Positions 15,219-25,995 of a stretch of 34,823 nt of DNA are shown piece after piece. Source of the stretch: Gammaproteobacteria bacterium (GTDB taxonomy: Bacteria > Pseudomonadota > Gammaproteobacteria > Pseudomonadales > Azotimanducaceae). A program made the translations under genes and the position numbers. Below the pieces are notes generated by a model. It saw nothing but the letters and a program-made list of their open reading frames with translations. It was not told where the DNA came from and ran no database searches. The DNA is taken from NCBI GenBank assembly GCA_021773555.1, contig JAJFKA010000155.1, forward strand, positions 1 through 34,823, written 5' to 3'. Each line of letters opens with the position of its first letter. Positions within the stretch are counted from its first letter, which is position 1.

Positions 15219-16958
15219 TTACATATTTGTTTCAACATATTCCCTGACGCGTTGGGCCGTCACGGGGTCGAGATTCATGCCTGTAATGATCTTCTCCATC
15301 TCGCCTCGATGCGTGCGGATGAGACCGATGGTGACTTCATAGCGCGCGCGGTCCCGGTATTTAGCTGGTAACGAATTAGCGATTTGCACTGCACGATCAG
15401 GATCCTGATTGAGCATCGAGTTGATCAGTCCATACTGTGCACGCGCCCGGATTTCGTTGTCCTCGATACCACTCACAAATTCGAGTGCAGCCTGAGGCTC
15501 CTTGTAATACCACGACTGCGCTGCGTGGTTGATGGACCGCGTGAGGTTCTCATCCTGTTGTTCAACGGCGTAGTTGATCAGTTCCCTTGGATTTTGATTG
15601 GCCCATTGCTGCGTCACTCGTTGGGTGAGCATAATCCGGCTGTTGTCATCAGAGAACTCGTCGATCATTTCGAGTGCCTGTATCGGGTCCGCATTTGCTC
15701 TTTGTGAGATGACCATCGCCAGAACACCGGAGCGCATTTGGGGATCAGTTTCGGTTTGTAGCTTGTTTTCAAGAAACTGGTAGTTCTGATGGGCTAACTG
15801 CATCAACACATCCTGTTTCGTCTGAACGTCATCTTTTGAGAGCTGTTTTACCCAGTTGTAAACAGCATCAGGTTGACCGTTTCCAATCTGGTGAGCGAAT
15901 TGGTTGATTTCGTTTCTAGGTAAAACACCCGCGGGTATTTCTCTATACAAGTCCATTGCTCTTTGTGTATCTTGCCTGGCTATTTTTGCCAGGTGGTTAA
16001 TGAGCAGGGTGTAGTCCTGATTGGTTCGCGCGTAATCGAGTATGAATTGTTCGGCGCTCGCAGGCGCATGTTGGGCGAATTCCCGCATAACCCTGGATCT
16101 GTCGGGGTGGCCCTCAAATTGCTGGCGTAGCGTCTGGAATGTTTTTTCTGGATCCTGTCGCGCCGCATTCTGGATTAGCGCGCTATAGAGCCGCCGACGC
16201 TCATTGCGTTGTGTCATTGTCTTCGCCATCTCAATTCCATAGCTGAAGTTGTCCGCCGATAAACGATTGGCAAGCTGATGGAGCAACCCAATGCGATCCC
16301 CTGTGGTGCTTAAGTTGCTTGAGGTGAGCATTTGCTCGAGTGCCTGCAACGGATCCATTTCCAGGAACCTCAGACGACGAAGCCGTTCGTCAGCTTCCGG
16401 GCCAAATGCAGTGGCCACGGCATTTTGCGATGGTGAGTGGGTTAATTCGGGCGTATTCAGCAGCAGGCTGCCGAGTTTTCTTTCTGACGGGTTACTGATG
16501 AAGTACGCGGCTGCCGCTTCAAAATCCTGGGCTAGCCAGCTCTGGAATAGCATGTGTTTAAGCCTCTCGTTCGCGTCACCGCTTAGAAGGTTAAGCGCTT
16601 GCTCCGGTCCCAGGGAAACGAGAGAGTCAAGGTAGATCGGTAGTCGCTGTGTGTAACTTCTCCGGTCTTCGGGGTTGGATGCCATGGTCAGTATCTCGGC
16701 AACCAATCCTTCTGCATCCATTTCACCGGCACGTTGAATGTCCGCCAGCCGTTTTTCGTGAACAGTATTCGCATTTTGGTCGTGAACTTCTTTAAACGTT
16801 GCAACTGATTGTTGTGGTACCGGATATCCAGAACTTGATGACTTGATAACCGTGATGGGCGGGGTGGGATTGAAGTAGGTGCGACCCAGGAAAATGCCAA
16901 GCACCAGTGTTGCTGTTAGCGCAGTAACAGAGACAGCGATCCAGACAATGGTTTTCAT
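15219..16958 (-). CDS. Anchored alpha-solenoid repeat protein
   Basis: A 579-residue protein with one N-terminal membrane helix (about residues 5-25) that serves as signal anchor, so the rest probably faces the periplasm. The remainder is almost wholly helical and made of degenerate units of about 30-35 residues with a recurring small-residue/Trp-Ala-x-x-(D/N)-P-x-x-(A/E)-L pattern, for example QQWANQNPRELINYAVEQ, QSWYYKEPQAALEFVSGI and NSMLNQDPDRAVQIANSL. This is the look of a TPR-like solenoid scaffold, without strict TPR consensus. No catalytic motif. Start supported by AAGGA 7 bases upstream. A single gene. Function unknown; protein-protein binding is inferred. Confidence 0.75.
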   Translation of the reverse strand: MKTIVWIAVSVTALTATLVLGIFLGRTYFNPTPPITVIKSSSSGYPVPQQSVATFKEVHDQNANTVHEKRLADIQRAGEMDAEGLVAEILTMASNPEDRRSYTQRLPIYLDSLVSLGPEQALNLLSGDANERLKHMLFQSWLAQDFEAAAAYFISNPSERKLGSLLLNTPELTHSPSQNAVATAFGPEADERLRRLRFLEMDPLQALEQMLTSSNLSTTGDRIGLLHQLANRLSADNFSYGIEMAKTMTQRNERRRLYSALIQNAARQDPEKTFQTLRQQFEGHPDRSRVMREFAQHAPASAEQFILDYARTNQDYTLLINHLAKIARQDTQRAMDLYREIPAGVLPRNEINQFAHQIGNGQPDAVYNWVKQLSKDDVQTKQDVLMQLAHQNYQFLENKLQTETDPQMRSGVLAMVISQRANADPIQALEMIDEFSDDNSRIMLTQRVTQQWANQNPRELINYAVEQQDENLTRSINHAAQSWYYKEPQAALEFVSGIEDNEIRARAQYGLINSMLNQDPDRAVQIANSLPAKYRDRARYEVTIGLIRTHRGEMEKIITGMNLDPVTAQRVREYVETNM

Positions 16959-17129
16959 ACATCATCCTTGTTGAAGTAGAGTGTCCATGATCCGTCGAAC
17001 AAGAAGAACTATTGTCAAAAGCCACGGGATTGTCAATTCGAGCCAGTCACTACCGTCCAGTCTGGCTTACGCCGGGTCCGGTAGTGCCCATGTGATGGCC
17101 TCGACCTTGTATCCTTCTGATCTCGAGGC

Positions 17130-17549
17130 TCAATCCTGATCCAGATAATCGAATGGTCCTTCACCCCCCTCTTCAGCGGGAAGTTGGTCAGTTAAGCGAA
17201 CCCATGGTGCCTTCGCGTCAATCATGTAGTGTGCGGCGACAAGAACATCTGGGTCATCGTCAAGTGTACCCAAACGGAACCCCAGGTGCTGTCCCTCACC
17301 CGCCTTATAAATAGGTGAGCCGCAACATCCGGCAAAGTATCTTCGGATGCCAGGACTCGATTCCCAGAATTTCAAATCGGTTTCACCCGTAACGAAGCGC
17401 AAATGCTCTGCATTAACATCAGCTGTTGTCCCAAAGCTCGACCCGGAATGCTTTCTGCAACGCCAGCAGTGACAGTATGAAACCGGCTCAATCAATTCAC
17501 CGTGAATTTCGTATTTGATATGACCACATGCACAGGAACCTCTCAGCAT
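17130..17549 (-). CDS. GFA-family protein with an altered zinc site (copy 3)
   Basis: A 139-residue GFA-fold protein. Motifs one and two are normal: Cys6-x-Cys8-Gly and Cys26-x-Cys28-x-x-Cys31-Arg-Lys. In the third, where the family has Phe-Cys-x-x-Cys-Gly-Ser, this protein reads Phe72-Ala73-Gly-Cys75-Cys76-Gly-Ser. The first structural-zinc Cys is therefore replaced by Ala, and a new Cys sits next to the second. The typical GTLDDDPDV strand follows. Either Cys75 substitutes as ligand or that zinc site is weakened. It is a single gene with no formaldehyde genes nearby. Confidence 0.82.
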   Translation of the reverse strand: MLRGSCACGHIKYEIHGELIEPVSYCHCWRCRKHSGSSFGTTADVNAEHLRFVTGETDLKFWESSPGIRRYFAGCCGSPIYKAGEGQHLGFRLGTLDDDPDVLVAAHYMIDAKAPWVRLTDQLPAEEGGEGPFDYLDQD

Positions 17550-17728
17550 TCCCTAGATCTCCTCATCCAAAGCAACCCGGACGCTATACCGTTGGTTTCG
17601 AAAGTTCTGAGCTGTGCATCCAGGACAACGGCATTACCCAGAAATCTGTCTTGTTGAATACAGAATTTGGTTTCTCTAAATTCAGGCCACCACTCAGGTT
17701 GTGAGTCGATCGTCATTCGCATCAGGGT

Positions 17729-18256
17729 TCACTTGACGGGCCACCTTTCAATGGTCACTTCCTTGTCGGCGAGTAACTGTCGCGCCCAGAACCTGCCCTG
17801 CGACGAACTACGACCTGAAATGTAACAACGTAACTCAATCATGCTGCCGGACTGCGACCATAACTCGTCGGACCCGGACCGATGGCGCTGTCCTTCATGG
17901 GTAAAGATCTCTCGCAGGCTTTTACGGACGTAAATCTGAATATGCTTCAAAGCGTTTTGGCAACCTGCTTGCATTTGCGTTTCATTTGAGGATTCGTCCA
18001 TCGCAGACAGGACAATGTATATCTTATCGTTGTCAGGATCGTACTCTGAGTTCACGTTACCGGAAATTGCCTTCGATTGTGATCCCCTTTTGTAGTTGAA
18101 GACCATTTGCGTTTCCCAATAGTCTGTGAGTCGCTTGAGCCGCAGCATAGAGATGTCAAACAAAGTCGCTGGTTCTGCCATGAGGTAGCTTGTCAGAGGG
18201 CCGGGTTCAGCAGATGAACTCAAAGGGATCAACAACAGGATTACCAGTTTCGTCAT
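17729..18256 (-). CDS. Exported hypothetical protein
   Basis: A 175-residue protein with a short signal sequence (MTKLVILLLIPLSSSAEPG) and a soluble, mixed alpha/beta body. Two cysteines (in AGCQNALKH and LRCYISG) could form a disulfide in the periplasm. I recognise no family motif and assign no function. It is a single gene, not overlapping its neighbours, with about 180 bases of non-coding DNA before the GFA gene downstream. Confidence 0.6.
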   Translation of the reverse strand: MTKLVILLLIPLSSSAEPGPLTSYLMAEPATLFDISMLRLKRLTDYWETQMVFNYKRGSQSKAISGNVNSEYDPDNDKIYIVLSAMDESSNETQMQAGCQNALKHIQIYVRKSLREIFTHEGQRHRSGSDELWSQSGSMIELRCYISGRSSSQGRFWARQLLADKEVTIERWPVK

Positions 18257-18565
18257 AGGTCATTGCCTCGGTTGGGGGACCCAGGTAAAGCATCGAGCAA
18301 TTCATCAACGAATATACAGACTTGTTCTGTGTTTCTCACGGTTTAGGGTCAGAACTTTGCTGCATTGACCTTGCTTTGTTGGCGTGCCGGGGGTACTCGT
18401 GCCGTCAAAAAATTGACAGGATTGCTGCGCCATCTCCTTCCGTGTCTGCAGGGTCCCCGATTTCAAGGGCTTCCGCCCGTATTGTGTTGTCTGCCACCAA
18501 ATTGGAACGACTTTTGCTCTGATCACTCCATCAACGTCAAATAGTGCGCGTACAAGGAGAGGTTA
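18257..18565. other. Gap upstream of the FlhF-like gene
   Basis: Some 309 bases with no supportable gene. I searched by eye for sigma-28 and sigma-54 elements as expected upstream of flagellar genes and did not find a convincing one. TTGACA occurs at 18413-18418 without a matching -10. The 3' end carries AAGGAGAGG, the ribosome site of the next gene. Confidence 0.4.
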
Positions 18566-21223
18566 ATGGAAATCCGTCGGTTTTATGGGCAGGACATGGA
18601 GCAGGGACTGGAGGCTGCGAAAGCGGCAATGGGACCCGGAGCAGTGATACTCGATGCAGTTCAAAGTGGCGGTCAGGTAGAGATTTTTGCGACCCTGGAT
18701 ACGGGCGATGAGACTGAGGATTTTGAACTCCTGGATGGTACCACCGTGAGTGCATCGAGTGCTGATCAAAAAAACATGCGAGCTGAAGCAGCTTCTGATC
18801 ACCTCGACCTGACGCAACCGGCCAACAAGACTGACTTCAGTGAGGATGATCAGATGAATAGCATGCAGAAAAGCATGAACGAGGAACTTGAGTTAATTGC
18901 CGGGTATCGCAGGAAACTGGAGGCGCTGGATGTGAACACCGAGTTGCTGCCTGAGGAACTGAAGGCGGAGCTGTTTTTGCTGCGTAAATCCCTGCGCCGG
19001 GAACTCGTCCAGTTGCAGGACTATCGACAGAAGCGCGAGGAGCAGGAAGCACGACCTGATCCTGTTGTCGAGCGATTGCAGGCCCAGTTCGAGCAGTTGC
19101 AGAGCTCGCTGGCACAGGAGCTTGCGCAACTGGGTGACTATCGTAAAGAACGGGTTGCATGGGCAGCTCAGGAAAAGCCGGCAACTAAAAAACTTCAAAG
19201 TGAATTGGCGAGCATCCAGGTCTCACTTACCGAGGAACTCACCCGTCTCAGTGAATTCAGACAACGACGAGAGGCGCTGGAGGCGGAACTGGACCCCCAG
19301 ACGAGCAAGCGATGGGGTGAACTCAATGAATTGCAGGAATGCCTGTCCCGTGAACTGTCTCAGCTGTGCGAATATCGACTTCAGCGGGTGGAACTGGATG
19401 CGGAGTCTGATCCGATCACAAGTGCGTTGCAAAATGAACTTGGCGACCAGCAGCGTACCCTCGCAGATGAATTGTCCAAAATGGCCGCATTGCGAGTGGA
19501 GCGAGCCGCATTCTACGATGCTTCGGACCCGAGAATTCTGGCGTTACAGGAAGAAATAGGCCATTTGCATGAATCCTTCCAGGATGAAATCAAAAGCCTT
19601 GAGCAGTACCGCTTGCAACGGCTTGAAGTGGACGCGGAACTGGATCCGGTAACGCGATCTCTGCATAACGATCTTATCCAGGTTCAATCGGGTCTGGTCG
19701 ACGAGGTTACGGAACTGGCGGCCTACAGAGAGCAAAGAGTTTTATTTGATGCAGAGGTGGGCCCCGCCACACGATCAATTCAGCAGTCGTTGACCCAGAC
19801 ACAGCGGTCTCTCGATGAAGAACTCGAGAAGCTTCGCGCTTACAGTAAGGAGCGGGAGGCCTTCGACTCAAAAACTGATCCTCGATCACTGATGCTGCAG
19901 TCCGGATTTACCGAGGTCCAGGAAGCGTTACAGCAGGAATTATCCAGCCTTGGTGAGTATCGCTCAAAACGCGAGGCGGCTGAAGCAAGGCTCGATCCGA
20001 TCACCATTGGTTTGCATGCAGAGCTAACGAAGTTGCAGGGGAGCCTGAGGTCAGAAGTGGTTCAGCTTGGCAAGCAGCGTGAAATGCGCGCTGCAGCCGA
20101 AACGACCTCGGTTGAGTTACTGGCGAGCCTGCAAACCCAACAGGGAAAATTGCAGTCCAGTATTCAGGAGGAACTTGCAGCGCTACGAAAATGTCATCAA
20201 CAGATGCGCACTGAACATCTCGAGTTACAGCAGTCGTTACATCATGAGATTTCCGAACTTCGTGGTCTTCACGCGGCAGGAGAGGTGGTCCAGAATTCGG
20301 ATACTGATCGGTTGGCTGAAGAGATTGATGATTCAGGTCCGTTGTTGAAGTCTGAACTGACCCACATAAGCGAATATCGCGTTCAATCGAATGCCAAACA
20401 ATCCGGTTTTGAAGAACAGAAGATCAGCGAGATCAATGCGAAAAAAGTCAAAATGCTTGGTCTGGCACCCGCCGAATCACAGGCCGTACTCGATCAACTG
20501 CCGAACGGACAAACACAGGCTGCAGACTGGCGCAGCATCCTTGAAGCCGTGGGTTCACAATTTCGAGTCGCCAACGATGACATCATGCTTCGGGGCGGTG
20601 TCGTGGTCCTTCTGGGGGCCACAGGGGTTGGTAAATCATCAACCGCTGCCAAGCTCGCCGCGCTCTACACTCAACGCCATGGCCCGGGGACAGTGGCCAT
20701 CATCTCGACCGCCAGGCTTCAGGTAGGTGGTATGGAATCAATTGCGAAATCGATGGATGTGCCACTGGTCTCCTGCACAGATGCAGACGCACTGGTCAAT
20801 CAACTTGGCGATTTTCGGTCGTACAAACTGGTCCTGGTGGATACCGGGGGTACCAGCAAGCGAGACCTCCAGCTTCTTGCGCGCCTGCAGGTACTCGACG
20901 ACAGTAATCCAGACGTAAAACGTTATCTCGTTGCCTCGGCAACACTGGAATGTGCGCGCATGGACGAAGTAGTGCAGGTTTTTGAGGCTGTATTGTTCGA
21001 TGGAATCATCATAACCAAGGTAGATGAAGCCACGACGCTGGGCCCGGTGATGACGGTAGCAATGCGACATCAGCTTCCGATAGCCTATGTGTGTTCCGGA
21101 CCTGAAATATCACGACAGATCGGCATCGCCAGTAAGACCCGGATTGTGAAAAACTGCCTGAGACATGCCTGTGAGAACAGAAAAGTGCAGCGGCAATCTG
21201 ACCGCGTGTCCATGGAGGCTTGA
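18566..21223 (+). CDS. FlhF-like GTPase with eleven 39-residue coiled-coil repeats
   Basis: An 885-residue protein, about twice normal FlhF length. Residues 1-47 match the FlhF N-terminus (MEIRRFYGQDMEQGLEAAK, then MGPGAVIL). Residues 104-532 are eleven tandem 39-residue repeats, with a decayed twelfth after 533. Residues about 675-870 are the FlhF/SRP-type GTPase domain, with P-loop GATGVGKS (684-691), G3 VDTGGTSKRD (758-767, normally DTAG) and G4 TKVDE (817-821). The SRP-GTPase DTxR motif is replaced by A716-R-L-Q719, losing the conserved Asp and Arg, so GTP binding may outlast hydrolysis. FlhF normally places the polar flagellum, but no flagellar gene adjoins. The start has AAGGAGAGG 4 bases upstream. 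It may be a specialised paralogue. Confidence 0.88.
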   Translation: MEIRRFYGQDMEQGLEAAKAAMGPGAVILDAVQSGGQVEIFATLDTGDETEDFELLDGTTVSASSADQKNMRAEAASDHLDLTQPANKTDFSEDDQMNSMQKSMNEELELIAGYRRKLEALDVNTELLPEELKAELFLLRKSLRRELVQLQDYRQKREEQEARPDPVVERLQAQFEQLQSSLAQELAQLGDYRKERVAWAAQEKPATKKLQSELASIQVSLTEELTRLSEFRQRREALEAELDPQTSKRWGELNELQECLSRELSQLCEYRLQRVELDAESDPITSALQNELGDQQRTLADELSKMAALRVERAAFYDASDPRILALQEEIGHLHESFQDEIKSLEQYRLQRLEVDAELDPVTRSLHNDLIQVQSGLVDEVTELAAYREQRVLFDAEVGPATRSIQQSLTQTQRSLDEELEKLRAYSKEREAFDSKTDPRSLMLQSGFTEVQEALQQELSSLGEYRSKREAAEARLDPITIGLHAELTKLQGSLRSEVVQLGKQREMRAAAETTSVELLASLQTQQGKLQSSIQEELAALRKCHQQMRTEHLELQQSLHHEISELRGLHAAGEVVQNSDTDRLAEEIDDSGPLLKSELTHISEYRVQSNAKQSGFEEQKISEINAKKVKMLGLAPAESQAVLDQLPNGQTQAADWRSILEAVGSQFRVANDDIMLRGGVVVLLGATGVGKSSTAAKLAALYTQRHGPGTVAIISTARLQVGGMESIAKSMDVPLVSCTDADALVNQLGDFRSYKLVLVDTGGTSKRDLQLLARLQVLDDSNPDVKRYLVASATLECARMDEVVQVFEAVLFDGIIITKVDEATTLGPVMTVAMRHQLPIAYVCSGPEISRQIGIASKTRIVKNCLRHACENRKVQRQSDRVSMEA
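18875..20161 (+). repeat. Eleven 117-bp (39-residue) tandem coding repeats
   Basis: Each repeat is exactly 39 codons with no gaps in eleven copies. Within the unit, Glu4 is invariant (11 of 11), Arg15 occurs in 10, Leu/Ile29 in 10, Tyr11 in 8 (Phe in one), Pro24 in 9 and Asp23-Pro24 in 7. Leu1, Leu5, Leu8, Ala20, Gln30, Leu33 and Gln37 are common. Hydrophobic spacing alternates 3 and 4, and 39 equals four heptads plus one hendecad, so one unbroken coiled coil is possible, with a Pro kink per unit. The copies are well diverged from each other, so this is an old array kept at fixed length rather than a recent slippage product. Confidence 0.92.
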
Positions 21224-21257
21224 AATATTCAGCGAAAGGCCGGTTGACATCAATGAC

Positions 21258-21285
21258 TTGAGCCACACAATTCTGGCGTTACAAT
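21258..21285 (+). promoter_or_regulatory. Candidate sigma-70 promoter
   Basis: TTGAGC (21258-21263), 16-base spacer, TACAAT (21280-21285): four and five of six consensus bases. It lies 32 bases before the ATG at 21318 and would give the YdeI-like gene its own transcript. Confidence 0.4.
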
Positions 21286-21317
21286 AGTTCAAATTCTTGA
21301 TGACCCGGAGCAGGTCA

Positions 21318-21917
21318 ATGAGCGAACGCCAGATTGACGCCTATATTGCAAAGCGGGTTGAGTGGGCGCCGATACTCAATCAGTTGCGCGCTATTCTACT
21401 GTCGCTGCCGCTTACCGAAACGGTGAAATGGGGTGGTCCCTGTTACACCGTTGAAGGTAAAAATATTGTGGGACTGGCAGCTTTCAAACACCACGTGGCA
21501 TTATGGTTTCATCAGGGCGCACTGTTGAAGGATGCCGATGGGGTGCTCGTCAACGCCCAGGAAGGGTCAACCAGGGCGATGCGTCAATGGCGATTTAGGG
21601 CCGGTGAGAAGATACCCGTCCGGCGGGTGAAGGCTTATGTCAATGAAGCGATTGCAAACCAGCAGGCTGGCAAATCGATTAAGCCTGACCGCAGTAAATC
21701 ACTGGTCGTCAGCGAGCCTTTAAAATCCGAGCTTCTCAAAGACAAGAACCTGGCAACTGCCTTTACAGCTTTGTCCCCTGGGAAAAGACGGGAATACGCG
21801 GAGTTTATCAGCGAAGCCAGGCGTGATCAGACTCGCCTGAATCGCCTCACCAAAATTGTTCCGATGGTTATGGCGGGAATCGGACTAAACGATCAATACC
21901 GGAAGGGTGGGGGGTAG
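21318..21917 (+). CDS. DUF1801 / YdeI-OmpD-associated family protein
   Basis: A 199-residue cytosolic protein. The N-terminal half has the DUF1801 pattern: ETVKWGGPCYTVEGKNIVGL, then HHVALWFHQGALL. The C-terminal half has the YdeI-type SPGKRREYAEFISEA segment rich in Lys and Arg. Members of this group bind iron-sulfur or act in stress and bacteriocin tolerance in a few cases, but the molecular function is not established. The ATG at 21318 has GGAGCAGG upstream; ATG 21300 is also in frame. It follows the FlhF-like gene by about 95 bases and appears to have its own promoter. Confidence 0.82.
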   Translation: MSERQIDAYIAKRVEWAPILNQLRAILLSLPLTETVKWGGPCYTVEGKNIVGLAAFKHHVALWFHQGALLKDADGVLVNAQEGSTRAMRQWRFRAGEKIPVRRVKAYVNEAIANQQAGKSIKPDRSKSLVVSEPLKSELLKDKNLATAFTALSPGKRREYAEFISEARRDQTRLNRLTKIVPMVMAGIGLNDQYRKGGG

Positions 21918-22010
21918 CAGATTCCGATTTCCTCAACTGCCTGGATGTCTGGCGACCCCGGGATAAGAGAAATGTGGGATGATGCGCGACAAATCTGTCG
22001 TGAGCCCGCC

Positions 22011-23399
22011 ATGAAAACATTGCCAATACTTCTTGCCCTGCTTGTCGTGGTGGGCTGTAGCGACCCGGCCGGTCGCGACGAAAGCTCCAGTATCGTCGTG
22101 ATTGAAAATGTTACCCTGGTTGATGCGGTTGCAGGGGCGCGAACCAATCAGCGAATCGTTGTTGAAGATGGGGTTATTGCTTCTATTCAGTCAATGGATG
22201 CCCCGGCAAACCGGTCGTCATCGAGTATTGATGCCGAAGGTCGTTTCCTCATCCCCGGGCTCTGGGATATGCACGTGCACTTTCTCTATGACGAGCGACT
22301 CACGGAAGCGATGGCGGATATGTTCCTGGATTTCGGTATCACCAGTGTGCGTGATACCGGCGGTGAACTTGATCGCCTCATAAACTTTCGTCAGCAATTG
22401 CGATCGTCTGGTCGACCAGCCCCGTCTGTTTATATCTCCGGGCCGCTGTTGGACGGTGCGCTTGTCGTCTACGATGGCGGTGATCCGGGTCGCCCCCCGC
22501 TTGGAACACGCGTCGCGGACAAACACGAAGCACAAGAGTGGGTCGCCCGGTTGAAGGCGAGTGGCGCTGATTTCATCAAAATTTATGAACTGGTCGACCC
22601 GGAAACATTTACCGCGCTCGTGGAAGCTGCACAATTGCACGGACTGCCGATCGCATCGCATGTGCCGCTAAGTCTGACGGCGGAAGTAGCGGGGCCGTTA
22701 GTGAACAGCATGGAGCACTTGCGGAATGTTGAACTGGCCTGCGCTGACAACTGGGAGTCACTTCTCGATGAGCGCCGAAGTATCATCGAGCGTTTCTCGG
22801 GTCGAGGATTCGACCTCCGCAGCCAGTTACATCGATTACAACGTTTACCTGCCATTCAAGCCTATAGTAACGAGCGTTGCGATCAGGTTTTGGCTGCACT
22901 CGCCACTACCATTCAGGTTCCAACACTTCGTCTGAATACTCGACCGAAACTCTTACCGCACGAACAGGCAACCTGGAAATCGGCGTCGGGCAAATTGCCA
23001 GAGACGGTGTTGACCGCCTGGCAGCAGGCTATTGAGGGAGTGGGTGACACCACCATCGATCCGACTTTCAGTGATTGGAGTTTATTTCTCGTTGGCGAGA
23101 TGTATCGTGCCGGAGTGCCTCTTGGCGCGGGCACCGACACACCGATTGGGTTTGGAATTCCAGGCGATTCCCTGCACAGGGAACTCGAGTTGCTGGTTGC
23201 GAGCGGGTTATCGGAACAAGCCGCGTTGTACGCAGCGACAGTTCAACCGGCGAACTTCTTTGGCTTGCAGGAAACGATTGGACAGGTGGCGGTCGGCATG
23301 AAAGCGGACCTTTTGTTGCTCGAGGCAAATCCTCTGGATTCGATTTCCAACACGCGCAGCGTACTGCGGGTAATGAAGGCAGGTATGTGGGTGCGTTGA
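22011..23399 (+). CDS. Amidohydrolase lipoprotein
   Basis: A 462-residue metal-dependent hydrolase of the amidohydrolase (imidazolonepropionase/prolidase-like) group. The metal ligands are visible: His88 and His90 in DMHVH, Lys190 in FIKIY (probably carboxylated), His217 in ASHVP, His236 in SMEHL and Asp376 in GAGTDTP. The N-terminus is a lipoprotein signal ending LLVVVGCSDP, so the enzyme is membrane-anchored in the periplasm. It ends with the usual VGMKADLLLLEANPL strand. Relatives cleave C-terminal Arg/Lys/Pro dipeptides or amides; the substrate is not readable here. The ATG at 22011 is chosen because the signal peptide starts there. Confidence 0.88.
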   Translation: MKTLPILLALLVVVGCSDPAGRDESSSIVVIENVTLVDAVAGARTNQRIVVEDGVIASIQSMDAPANRSSSSIDAEGRFLIPGLWDMHVHFLYDERLTEAMADMFLDFGITSVRDTGGELDRLINFRQQLRSSGRPAPSVYISGPLLDGALVVYDGGDPGRPPLGTRVADKHEAQEWVARLKASGADFIKIYELVDPETFTALVEAAQLHGLPIASHVPLSLTAEVAGPLVNSMEHLRNVELACADNWESLLDERRSIIERFSGRGFDLRSQLHRLQRLPAIQAYSNERCDQVLAALATTIQVPTLRLNTRPKLLPHEQATWKSASGKLPETVLTAWQQAIEGVGDTTIDPTFSDWSLFLVGEMYRAGVPLGAGTDTPIGFGIPGDSLHRELELLVASGLSEQAALYAATVQPANFFGLQETIGQVAVGMKADLLLLEANPLDSISNTRSVLRVMKAGMWVR

Positions 23400-23401
23400 G
23401 G

Positions 23402-23430
23402 ACAAACGAGGCGAGACTCGCCCCGTTTGT
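23402..23430. terminator. Bidirectional terminator hairpin
   Basis: ACAAACG-a-GGCGA (23402-23414), loop GAC, TCGCC-c-CGTTTGT (23418-23430): a 12-pair stem with one A/C mismatch. It stands between the convergent amidohydrolase and isocitrate dehydrogenase genes. There is no long T-run, but the position and stem strength support termination. Confidence 0.55.
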
Positions 23431-23453
23431 AAGCCGTCATCTATCAGAACAGC

Positions 23454-25995
<2,542 letters not shown>

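Noticed and set aside
18257-18565. Sigma-28 or sigma-54 flagellar promoter for the FlhF-like gene
   Set aside because: GGC and TGC pieces near 18380-18400 do not have the required spacing and sequence.
18875-20161. Assembly collapse or slippage as the origin of the 39-residue array
   Set aside because: Copies are strongly diverged at DNA level, each is exactly 117 bp, and the frame stays open through to a good GTPase domain.
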